A program made the position numbers and the translations under genes. From NCBI GenBank assembly GCA_964030475.1, contig CAXIPT010000002.1, forward strand, positions 3,498,660-3,562,659: a DNA stretch of 64,000 nt. The letters run 5' to 3'. The notes under the pieces were generated by a model. It made no database searches, was not told where the DNA came from, and was given only the letters and a program-made list of their open reading frames with translations. Below, piece after piece: positions 1 to 10,700 of this stretch (the stretch's first letter is position 1; each line of letters begins with the position of its first letter). Source of the stretch: Tethya wilhelma (Eukaryota > Porifera > Demospongiae > Tethyida > Tethyidae).

Positions 1-431
1 GACTCTGAGTGGGCTGTGAGAGAACTACCTCTCTGGTTTGACATACCAGACTCAGTGGTAGAAGAGATTGATAGTCGTTATCCTGATAATTTACAGACCA
101 TGCATGCTCTCCTCAAACTCTTTCTTGATGACCACCCCTGCCCCTCTTGGAAGACCATAGCCTACGCAGTTTTTACTGAGGGAGAGTATGGAACACTGGA
201 AGTGATTCAAAACTGTTACTTGAAAGGTTAATAGATTATTCATATGATATATTATAGTCATCTAATTCTTGGTCCTTTTTCCTGTATAATATTGTGTACC
301 AATATTTAGAGCTCAATCTTCAAGATCTCTGTATAAAGGCAATCTTATTGTTTGTTGAAGATGACAAAGACATTGATTTGTTGCCTCTACCAAAGAGAAT
401 AAAGCTGGCCATTTCAAACTCACCTCAATAG
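1..431 (+). CDS. Death-domain protein with C-terminal SOCS box (3' end of gene)
   Basis: Two exons are visible. Exon 1-226 is open from the window edge and encodes a death-fold domain with the motif LFLDDHPCPSWKTIAY. It ends at a GT donor in phase 1. Exon 310-431 follows an AG acceptor in matching phase and encodes 40 residues ending in TAG. They contain LNLQDLC, a hydrophobic stretch, then IDLLPLPKRIK. That spacing of L..LC...I and LPLPxR is the SOCS-box pattern, known to bind elongin B/C and recruit cullin E3 ligases. The death-domain exon is very similar to the third death-domain exon of the downstream gene (10188-10457), so the two genes look like tandem relatives. The inferred role is ubiquitin targeting of a death-domain partner. 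The 5' end lies outside the window. The SOCS call rests on motif recognition only. Confidence 0.68.
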
Positions 432-596
432 CTACATCAACAAGCAAACTTTGGATCAAGGCAATCATTGCAGCTAAGTACCGTACTATTCTGAATTTCA
501 AGACAAATCCAGGCTTCCTCGAACTCCCAGTGCCATCAATTGAACAGCTACTGTACTCACCAAACTATTACCAATCCATTGTTTTAGTAACTGTGT

Positions 597-645
<49 letters not shown>

Positions 646-1033
646 TCAATATTCAGTCCATTCTTAGTCTTTTTTTTTACAAAATTAAAAGTATTGCATC
701 ATGCGTGGGGATAAATAGTGAAAATTGGTTAAAATAGCTTTCTATTAGAAGCACCTCAGACAATAGGAAGAGACTGAAAATTTATTTGATAATTAGAGCA
801 AAGTGTCAATGTGTTTGAGCTATTTATCACACCTCCATCCACTGCCACCTGTCACACTCTCACTCTGTATTATACTAAGTGTTATTTTGGACTGTGTGCA
901 TGCACATTTTATTGAGCTTATAATACTCTTGAATATTAGTTATCATTGTTAAACTCTGATTATTGAAGCTTAATATTTTACATTATTGTATGAAGTGACA
1001 GTTCAGTTAATTGTCTATATCTTCACTAAGAAA
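432..1033. other. Intergenic region with (GT)n microsatellite
   Basis: No coding exon is seen. A (GT)n run occupies about 598-642. The rest is AT-rich sequence between the SOCS-box stop and the SAXO start codon and probably holds the 3' UTR of the first gene and the SAXO promoter. No clear TATA or initiator element can be asserted. Confidence 0.6.
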
Positions 1034-2703
1034 ATGGCTACAGCACTTGTATTACTAGCAGCTAAACCACAATCTGTTGGTCCAGCTCAATTGCAAAAGA
1101 CAATGGTTTGTACTTGTGGACTCTGCAATTGCAGGTAAGAATATATACTGTTCAGCATTGCTTTAAATATAATCATTCAGTTTGATTTGTCTCCTCTAAA
1201 TCTTTATAGGAAGCACTGTTGTCCTATTCATCACAAGTACAGTTTCACAAGCAGCTTGATAGCCAACGAGAAAGATAAACAAAACTATGACCCAAAATCA
1301 AACTACCAGTTGGCATTTCAGCAGCCGTATCATCCCAAACAGTTGAGACAAATGCAAGTTAGACGGCTCAAAATCCCAACAAGGATTCTTCCAGATATAC
1401 CAAAGAAAGAGATGGATCTTGTTAGCATCAACAGGGCTGATTTTGTCCCTCTTCCACTCAATGAGAAAGCCAAGAGTTGTAAGCCTGATCAAGACACTCA
1501 CATCACTGGAGCTCCTTTTCAAAGTGACACCAGCTATACACCATTGATTATCCCGTTAGACCCATCAAACGTAGTCCCGTACACAAAGCACAGGAATCTT
1601 CGTGGAATATTGCTCGCAACAACAGCTCTACCTCACACAGAGCGGATCGATTTCTGACAACTAACAAGATGTTACTTAAACCGTGGAGCAAGAATGGTAG
1701 ACAAGATGCCTATTGCGAACCTCCACAGCATGCTCAGATATTTCTAAAAGGGAAATTTGATGCGCAGTCTGTGTCTCAAGCTGATCACAGTGCTGAAATT
1801 CTCCTCAAAGGAAGGCCGAGTACAAACTGTAAGAAAGAAGAAACACTGCATCAAACTCATGGAAAGATTTCGGATACAACTACCAACAACTCGACATACA
1901 AGTTACCCACAATTACTGAACGAGTTCAACCGAATTTGAGAAAGAAGAGCAAAAAGAATAACGAAACGATGGAAAAGTTGCATGGAATTGTTCAAGGTGA
2001 AACTCAATACAGGAAAGACAATCCTGGATATCGTTCCTTCCCCCAACCACGAGGAATCTGTCTGCCCACTGTAGATGAGTTGAGTCTCTTCCAAGGTCAT
2101 TTCAATGGGATATCAGAGCATCATTCCACCTATACAAAGTTTCCTGATCCACCTCGTCCAAGAACATCTTTCAAAAAGATGGAAAAATCTCATGCTCTGC
2201 CATCAGATCTGAAATTTGATGATAGTACTACCATGCAGCTGGCATTTCAAGCTGTACCCATCGAGAAACAAATGGCTGTACATAAAGAAGTGATTCAGCT
2301 TGGATCAGACATTGGTGAGATCCAGAAGAAAGGAGTACGAGTGAAAAAAGCTCAGCATTTCGATCTGAAGAACAACTACACCACGACAAACAAGAACGAG
2401 TACTTTCAATTCTGGAAGACTCGCCCAAGAGTTCGCCATGGAGACAATTCTGAAAGAATGTTCAAACCATCAACAATCAAGTTTAGTTCTGTTTCTGAAG
2501 CTAGAGCAAGTTACGTAGCTTTGAAAGGGCAACCTGCTCAAAGTTGTAAAGAAGCTCTTGACGCAAATGGTGGTGGTGGTCTGGCTGGAAGTGACAAGCC
2601 TCCCGTGAATGATGTGACTGCTTACAGAGAGGAATTTCCCATAAGAGAGCTTCCACAGAGAGATGTGTGCCCTGCTGAACTAGCGGTTGTACGAAAGATG
2701 TGA
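1034..2703 (+). CDS. SAXO: SAXO/FAM154-family stabilizer of axonemal microtubules
   Basis: Exon 1 is 1034-1134 and exon 2 is 1210-2703. The start is the ATG at 1034. The joined N-terminus reads VCTCGLCNCRKHCCP, the cysteine signature (CxCxxCxC..H.CP) of SAXO proteins. It is followed by Mn-type repeats such as TTNKMLLKPW, TTMQLAF and SYVALKGQPAQSCKEA. Family members bind and stabilise axonemal and centriolar microtubules in cilia and flagella, which suits a flagellated-cell animal. The total of about 530 residues is in the family range. Exon 2 is split between two frames: the first frame stops at 1655-1657, while the SAXO pattern resumes in another frame (RADRFLTTNKM just before 1669). A one- or two-base frameshift around 1590-1615 is therefore present, from sequence error or gene decay. 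Removing a 23-base GT..AG segment at 1571-1593 would also restore frame but is too short for a normal intron. Confidence 0.8.
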
Positions 2704-2905
2704 CCTTGAATCCACTGACTATTCGGTAGACTGATTTAGCTCAGGATACTTACCTCCTTTCAAAGTTTGTCGGTAGAAAATGTTTTAGATCTGTACAGGC
2801 TATAATTTGTAAAGGCTTATTGTCGCAAATTTGCCAAATTTTTCTAAACCGTCACCCATCAACACTTAGGAAGACAGATGAAGACGGAAGTTCGTTAACA
2901 ATAAC

Positions 2906-2917
2906 TGCGCATGCTCA
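2906..2917 (+). promoter_or_regulatory. TGCGCATGCTCA motif upstream of LARP7
   Basis: The motif lies about 125 bases upstream of the LARP7 ATG and resembles an NRF1-type palindrome half (TGCGCATGC). The same 12-mer occurs at 14684 and at 59152, close upstream of a receptor start codon, and a full palindrome lies at 46656. Function is inferred from position and motif only. Confidence 0.4.
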
Positions 2918-3040
2918 ATAATTCGCGCGCTTGGATTCTAAAAGTACTTTGACCTTTTGCGCGGCATTAAATGGAAACTACGTTGGTTGCATGAAACTTT
3001 TCTGGAGAGACTGACTGCTCTTCTTGTTCTTTTGCATACA

Positions 3041-6000
3041 ATGGACACATCTGTCTTGGACAGCTCAGTTGCAAGCTCCGCGGTGGAAGAAATAGAGGAT
3101 ACGGAGGAAGAATCCGGAGCAACAGCTGCAAAACGTGGTCTGGGGTCAAGAAGACTCACTCAAACCAACAGAAAACCAAGAACCAAAGGTCTTGTCAAGA
3201 AACTACAGCATCAGGTAAGTGTAGAATGTACCATACATCTTATGCATTGGTTTCTATAAGCTATTCAACACTGTCAATGTTTCTATATCAGTATGACGCT
3301 GATAATGTTATGTTGCTAAGTTATGTCATGCTAAGCCTTATCTTTGTAGATTGACTTCTACTTTGGTGATGCAAATCTTTCAAAAGACAAGTTCTTAAAG
3401 CAAAAGATGAAAGAAGATCCTAATGGATGTACGTGGACAGTGTGTGTGTGTGTGTTCTTGAAGGTTTCATTTTCTGTTTCCCCTCTCCAGTCATTCCAGT
3501 GAGTATCATTGCCAACTTACTTTAAGAAGATGAAAGCTCTCACTGAAGATCTCTCTCTCATCAAGAAAGCATGGAACACAGCTCCATTGTGGAAGTAAGA
3601 GAAACCTATATAGCTAGAATGTCATCCTTTCTTTCTCCAGTATGCCACATTTATAGAGGTATATCTTCCGTGAAATCTGATTTTTTTTTTTGTTTGTTTG
3701 TTTGTTTGTTTGTTTGTAGTTGTCTGAAGATAGAGAGAAGGTTCGAAGGTCACAGCCCCTCCCCCAAGTGGACACCTCTGATGTGGACTCAAGGACTATT
3801 TACGTTGAGAATCTACCGTCACACTTGAGCGAGCACGAGACGATCAAGAAACTGTTTAAGATGTTTGGAACCATCATTTACGTGAGGTAAGATGGGTGTT
3901 TAGATTGGTGAGGGTTTTTTTATGAAAGCATTTACCCCTTAAAATAAAAGTATCCATGCCATACATGTGTTTAGCAAAAGATTTTGAGTCCTTTTTGTCA
4001 TAGGTATACATAAGAATTTCTTCATATGTTAACTTAATTAATTTTGTAATTTAATTTTGTCCACCAGATGGTGGTAGGAGACCATTATGTATCTGGTGAA
4101 ATGGCTCTCAAATTTTTTGTGTCCAGAATGAAGAAGCTGACCCTTCTGACCAATCCCTCCCAGCTACCAAGAGAACAAGAACCACCAGTCCATCTGCCCA
4201 AGACCAAGATGCAACTGTCTTCCATCACCATGGCAACAGTAAGACCCCACCCACTAATCAACAACAAGATACCACCAGCGCCATTAGTGCTGACTCGACA
4301 GAAGCAGTAGGGACTGTACAACAATCATTGAAGGGGCAAGGTGATCACCACCCCATTGTGGGGAAGAGAAAGAGAAGCCATGATGAGGAGGAGAAAACAG
4401 GTCAGTTGTGAAAAATACTTTCCTAGTCTCCTCCTTTGTAAACATTTTCTCAAAAATGCTATAAACAAATACAGTACATGGGGAGAAGTTTAAATTTTGT
4501 GATTGGTGACCAACTTACAACCTACTCTCTATTACATTATACTACTTTTGTGGATGGCTTGACGACTATATTTCCAATTAATGCTTGCCTATATACTGTA
4601 CGTGTGTTTCTGTATTAAGTTGCCTGGCAATTAATTACTTCCAGCTGGTGTAGAGGCTCAATCAGTGGGGGAGCCCCCTGTCAAATCATCTCGTCTCGAC
4701 TCTCAGAGCTCTGAGACAGACGCTCTCGACGAGATTGAAGGAGGCGTGGTCAGTGATGGAGGAGGAGTGAAGAAGAAGAAAAAGAAGAACTGTCAACACA
4801 AGAAGAAGCAACCATCGGCTCTCTTGAAAGGTTTAGACATCAGAGTCATGGCCAAGTAAGAGAAAATTACTGTCAGTATATCTATAATGTTGCAGGAAAT
4901 CTTCACTTTTTGAGAATTTCTACTGTACCTAGAGTATAACTGTGCCATTTTTAACCTACTTTTTCTGTCCCTATTTAATCCATTCAGATCAGAATGGTCC
5001 GAGTTGAAGAAGCTCTACAGTGACCTCCAAAAGAGTCACATGAAACAGCTCAAGAAGGACCTTCGTGGCGAGGGTGAGAGAGGGGGAGAGAGGGGGGCCA
5101 AGGAAGGAGGAGGTCGAAAGGTCAAAGGGTTCGTGGGTCAGTGCTTGGTGAAGGTGGAGTGTGGAGGGGAGGGTGGAGCTAACGTGGATGAAATAAAGGT
5201 GATGTAATGGTGATGTCATTGTTAGTCAGTTGGCATGGCAACCCAAAATCTATTCATATACACTTCATGTAGTGTGGTTCAGAAACTAGTTTTCTTCCAT
5301 AAGCATCAGTGTATGAAGTGATGTCATTATGATGTCATTGTTAATTATTACAGGAGGTGTGTTCTCGTCACGGTTCAGTGGCTTACGTGGACATCAAAGA
5401 TGGCCATAAAGAGGTAAATATTATGGAAAACTGTTTTACATGTGTTACCTGTGTAGCTCAGTGGTTTACACCTTGAGCTTTGGATCCCAATCACACCAAA
5501 AATTTAGATAATAAAGTTTGAGAACAGAAATATTTCGTATGAAATATGTACCGTAGTTTGACTAATATTTGCATTGGGGAAGTTTTTGTACGTGTCGCCG
5601 TGTGCGAAAATTAAACACTTGGGCACTGCGTAAGTACGAAAATTTAACATACGGAATATTTTCAATGCGAAAATATCTCAAAACTACGGTAGTTAGCATT
5701 AAGTTATTGATCCAGAGTGTCTTCATATGGATGTATTTCTTTTGCAGGGTTATGTGAGATACAGAGACTCAGGTTGTGTTGAGAAACTATTGGAGAGTGA
5801 CAACAGCTCTTTAGCTAATACCATCTTCTCAGCTGTCTCTGGTAAGTCTGAACCAGTCTCTTTTTTCACAATAATTTTAGTAAACGACTGCTCTCTCTCT
5901 CAACAAAGGAAGATGAGAGAGCCTATTTCCTGAAGTGTCAGACTAAACACAAGCAAAATATCAAAACAAAGAGCAAGAGAAAGAACAGAGGGCAAGACTT

Positions 6001-6103
6001 ATCTTTTTTCCTTCAAGAGGCAAACAATGTGCGCAATATTGTGATGGCTTCTTGAAAATGAGTGTCCTTTGCTGCATGGTTTGTAGCTTACTATTATTCC
6101 TTA

Positions 6104-6135
<32 letters not shown>

Positions 6136-6279
6136 ACATGCACTTACATGCACACACACATACACACACACACACACACACAGCTTGTCAGTAAAGCCCT
6201 TAAGAAGCTCAGTCGCCATGAGCTAAAGAAGCAGCCTCCTCACATAAGATTCTTAGACAACAAGGAAGAAGACAGCTAA
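3041..6279 (+). CDS. LARP7: La-related protein 7 (La motif, RRM1, xRRM)
   Basis: Likely exons are 3041-3214, 3350-3428, 3491-3594, 3720-3886, 4127-4400, 4645-4855, 4988-5198, 5354-5413, 5748-5841, 5913-6028 and 6184-6279. The La motif is visible (QIDFYFGDANLSKDKFLKQK), then FIPVSIIAN. RRM1 starts with RTIYVENLPSHLSEHETIKK, then comes a Lys/Ser-rich linker, then a C-terminal xRRM with EVCSRHGSVAYVDIKDGHKE and GYVRYRD. The last exon ends QPPHIRFLDNKEEDS, matching the HIRF tail of animal LARP7. The family binds 7SK RNA 3' ends and restrains P-TEFb. Oddities: exon 3 needs two opposing one-base shifts (near 3522 and 3571), and the second half of RRM1 (RNP1 strand) is absent between 3886 and 4127, where the phases also do not match. 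The donor at 6028 (GTGCGC) is weak; reading through instead stops at 6055. Confidence 0.82.
5549..5691. mobile_element. MITE with TACCGTAG termini, LARP7 intron
   Basis: The element is about 143 bases. Its left end TACCGTAGTTTTG-like sequence is matched in inverted form by AAACTACGGTA at the right end. The interior has CGAAAATTTAA-type motifs. It lies inside the intron between the exons ending at 5413 and starting at 5748. Ends and interior resemble the TACCGTATAGC elements listed elsewhere, flanked by TA. Confidence 0.6.
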
Positions 6280-6759
6280 CACATCCATGACAAAAAAAAT
6301 ACAGACAGGCAGGCAAGCTCAACTTGTACGCATATACATGCACTCAAATTAGCACAATCTATATCTAATCTCTTCAGTGTGTGTTTCAGTGAATAATTGA
6401 ATGGGGGGGGGGCGGGAGTAAGGAAGCAACATGCTGGTATATTTGCTTGTCACGTTTTTTCTGTTATACTCATCTATTTAGTCTATTCCCATTGACCTGA
6501 GCTCCGTTTCTCTATAACTGTGCAAGAGAAGACCAGAGAGATGCAGTAAGTCTCTCTATAATGAGTTACATGTACCCCTATTTCTCTAGACTATAGCTAG
6601 GCACCTGAGTGGCTTGTCCTGTGCCAAACACATAATTATGCATAAGCATTAGGACAGGTGTTTAGTAGATTTTTTATTTAAATTTTCATGCATGAGGTGT
6701 GTTTCCCAATTTGTGGGTATGTTTGCTACATGTACTCTGTTTCATTTTGTGATTTGTAG

Positions 6760-7301
6760 AGACTGTCTCTTTATGAAGCAAGCTCAACAGACAGGTGAGC
6801 TTGTAAACTAGTCACGTAACTATCGTATGTCTTGTGTGACTATATACATGCACATAACATGATTCAGTATCACATGACTGTCATGTGACTCTTCTTTAGG
6901 TGGAGATCTATCTATATTCACTAAACATGCACCAACAGGTACAGAATGACATCACGGCTAATCTCTCATTCTTGATCTAGATCTCGCCTCGAGCTCCTAC
7001 GATGTACAAGTGTTGTTTCCGTGTGCTAATATATTTGTACACTTCAGCTGTGGAATGGCTACTACTTGAAATGGATTCCCAGAATGAGACCCCAGGTGAG
7101 ACACACACACTGAGAGACTGGGGAAGATCTTCTTTCAACTCTAATTCTATAGTCCCCCATAGGACAGAAGATTATAGAGTTGTTTTATTGTGTGTGATTC
7201 ACAGGAGGTGGAGTTTGAGAGGTGCAGACAACTGCATACAAGTGCTCATCAAATTGGTAAAGAATCTCCGAGGCTTTACAGTGACAGTGCAACCATTCAC
7301 G

Positions 7302-7364
<63 letters not shown>

Positions 7365-7428
7365 AGCCCCAGGAGCTGGATTGATATGTCAGGAGTTCAC
7401 TGATAAGCAGAGGAATGGTCAGTTCTAA
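6760..7428 (+). CDS. Unidentified gene with very small exons (3' part)
   Basis: Six short exons keep one reading frame through consistent splice phases: 6760-6794, 6900-6938, 6981-7009, 7048-7095, 7205-7256 and 7367-7428, ending at TAA. The conceptual product contains DCLFMKQAQQT, GGDLSIFTKHAPT, LWNGYYLKWIPRMRPQ, EVEFERCRQLHTSAHQI and APGAGLICQEFTDKQRNGQF. A possible further exon ends at 6545. Every junction has AG/GT borders, and exons of 29-62 bases separated by introns of about 40-110 bases argue against chance. The family is not recognised and no function is offered. A long (CT)n run forms most of the last intron. The gene sits between LARP7 and the myristoylated death-domain gene, on the same strand. 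Confidence 0.45.
7306..7364 (+). repeat. (CT)n microsatellite
   Basis: A CT dinucleotide run forms the polypyrimidine tract just before the acceptor at 7366 in the small-exon gene. Confidence 0.9.
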
Positions 7429-7752
7429 CACCAGCTTTATCAACTGAATACCTCTTTGTTTAATTTATTGTCTTGTTTTGTGGATAATTATTATAATTAT
7501 GAAACTCAAAGTATAGGTTCACTTAGTGATCAAAATGTTTATGTAGTTACGTAGAAAAGTTTCACAGATCTAAATACCTGTCCTACTACATTCACTGCAT
7601 GTGCTGAAGCTTTGAGCTCGAGTGATACTTTATGAGCCCCGCCTACCTTTATCACGTGCAAAGAATTAGCACATGTGACTTGTGAAGGCGGGGCTTGCTC
7701 GACAACACAAATATAAGTTGCTCTCATAAAATAATGTGAACAGAAAAAAAGA

Positions 7753-10700
7753 ATGGGTCAAACCTCTTCCAAGCCTGCTACTACCATTCCTGAGGCTACC
7801 AACTCTATTCCCGGCCCAGTTCGTGTTGAACCAGTACAGCATTCTTCACCTGAAGATACAAACTCGAGAGAAGCTAACCACCAGGAGTCTTCAGTTGTGA
7901 GAGCCAAACCCAAAAAGACAAGAGCAAAGGGTATGTATGCTAATAACTTGTACACATAACATGCACTTAGCATGGTGGTAGTTAACATTTACACTAAACT
8001 AGAAAAGGTAGCATTTAGTCTACACTGCGAGTCAGTTTAACTAGTGCATGGCAGGCCGGTCAGTTAATTTCAAGTATTGTTTTATGTGGAAGAGAGTGTA
8101 CTAGTAAATAAATAAAGTGTTGCCAGGCTGCTGCCAAGATTACATACTGATCAGTGCCGAGAAGTAGCCTCACTACTGTACTCTGAGAGCCCTGTTCGTA
8201 CCCTTTAAACCCTTAGCTTGGAGGCCCGCCTACTGATGCTTGTGCATGGCCACCACATACCACCTCTCCTGCTCCCAGCTAAGTTACCAGCAGCAACCCA
8301 CCAAACATAAGCCAACAACTACACCAGTCACGTCTATAGAGAAAATATTACTATATGAGAAGCAGATGACCCTCTCCCTTCACTACAGGGTGGCAGGGTG
8401 GGACAGGCTGTCAATGAAACTGTCTATAACCACGAGGCAGTTCAGACTCAAGTACATGCATGCACTGCCCGGCACCCTAAAGGTATAGCCTGCACGGCGT
8501 GCTCGCCCATACCCCCCTCCCCTCCACACCCATCCCATGGCCACATGACCCTGTTTACACCCACTATAATTATCCTGGCTGCTCATTTAAACTTACCCTC
8601 CAAACTGCTTCATAAAAATTAATGTGAATGACTTAATGAGTCTATACTCCCAATTGTACCGTGACACAAATTCCACTACAGATACATCTATTGTGTCGAA
8701 TCCTGGTGTCCTCTGCCCCACCCCCTCCCCCATTAGTCAGGTCCATGACTGACTGGACTCCATGTAGTGGCTGATTTTAGTTTAGCAGTCACTATAATGA
8801 TGATAATATTAGAGTTCTCTTCTCTCAGCATGTGTTCATCTCAATCTCTGATTCTCTCTCTCTCTACAGGTGCCCGCCTCACTGCTGACAATGTAGTTAA
8901 AATACTACAGCAAGTGAGAGTGCCAGAGTGGAAGGAGAAATGGGAGAAATGGGAGTTCATTGGGAGTGAGATACTGTGGATATCAGAGAAACAACTCCCT
9001 CCGATCACTAGCTCCTGTACTACTGATAAACAGCATCTACAAGTGATGGTCTCATTTTGGCTCCAGAGATGTCCTTATGCCTCTTGGAGATGGCTCATAT
9101 GGAGACTTGAGTGGAAGGACAATACTGATGTGGCCCAGAAGATATATGGCTTCTCTGAACCATTGAATGGTATGACATAAATAATCACATACATGTACAG
9201 CATGAATATTTTCAGTACAAGATGTTAGCAATATTACACCATGCACGTTGATCTTTCTAAGCTTGGTATTAAGTGATGTCATTGTAGTGTTCATGATGTT
9301 CTTTATGCTGACTCAGCATAATGTCATTGTATTCATTATGTCCCCACGGCCAGACTCTGACTCTCTCTCCTTCTGGAGTGGTGGTTCTGTTATTATGATG
9401 AATACTAAATCAATTGTATAATGAATAACAATTTAAGTTCAACAACTTGCATCTTTCTTCCTCACAGACCCCAATCTGAATGTTGAGACTCTGATGTCAC
9501 TGTTGAACACTCTGTCTGTGGACACACTGGGAGGCTGCCTTGGAATACCACCTGGTAGGAGTGAAGAGATACAACGACAGTGTACAACAGAAGAGGAAAT
9601 GAAACGAGCATACATTTCCTGGTACATGAACTACTCTCCATTTGCAGACTACACATGCCTAGCAGGAGAGCTGTACTACTGGGAGGAAACAAGTGTTCTA
9701 AAACAAGTAAAAAGATACCTACAGATAGTACCAGGTATGAGTTGAATCAGTGTCTGTGTGATAAATGTGCGTATAGCTACAAAAAGTAACAGTATAGAAT
9801 GATGCTAGTTTGTCATGCAGATGCAGCAAGCATAATCTTTTAAGCCTTTTTGTATAGTGCTAGTTTCATGACGATTGTACTTCAAATTTTTTATTTTGAA
9901 ATGTTACTCAAAGGGGGTGTAATTATGAAATTTAATTATTTATAGTGATTCAAAGATGTATAATATAGTCTCGTTCCCTTTGGACATGAAGCTAGTGGAA
10001 TGTGTGTGTGTGAGTGAAAGGTCAAAGAGCTAGGATAGTCATGATACTGGAAACGAGGCTAATAGATGTGTACTTTTTGTACATAATATGATTTCACAAT
10101 GATTAATATTACTGCAGTACATGTGTCATACACAATGTTAGCTAGATTTGTTGGTCTATTATAGCTTCTCCATCGTTTTATTATTAGAGCCCACCCTCAC
10201 TCTCAGCAATCTTACTGAAGCCTTGAAATCTGAGTGGAATGACTCATGGGGTCTGTCATACCGGCTCGACATACCACAGTCTACATTCAATGAGATCAAG
10301 GGACGTCACCCTCATGATGTCTCCAAAAGGAAAAAGGCTCTCCTACAGCTCTTTCTTGATGACCACCCCTGCCCCTCTTGGAAGACTATAGCCTACGGAG
10401 TTTATAGGAAGGGAGAGTATGGAGCACTGGAAGTGATTCAAAGAGATTACTACAAAGGTGATTCTATATTGCTGCAGTATGAATCTAGTGTGTATACCGT
10501 ATAGCTAGAAATTTTCAAGGAGTATAAGTTTCGCTGTTTTCGCGGATCGCCGCCGATCTGCGAAAATTTTATCCGCAAAATTTTCAGGATCGCATTGCAA
10601 TATATGGGTGGGGCTGCTCGATCCTCGAAAATTAAATTGCGAAATGTTTGGCGATCACCTTTCCGCGAAAATTTTATTCCTCGAAAATTTCTAGCTATAC

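Noticed and set aside
5449..5500. tRNA-like stretch (TGTGTAGCTCAGTGGTTTAC..GGATCCCAAT)
   Set aside because: It resembles an A-box and a weak B-box of a tRNA-derived SINE, but no cloverleaf or second copy could be supported.
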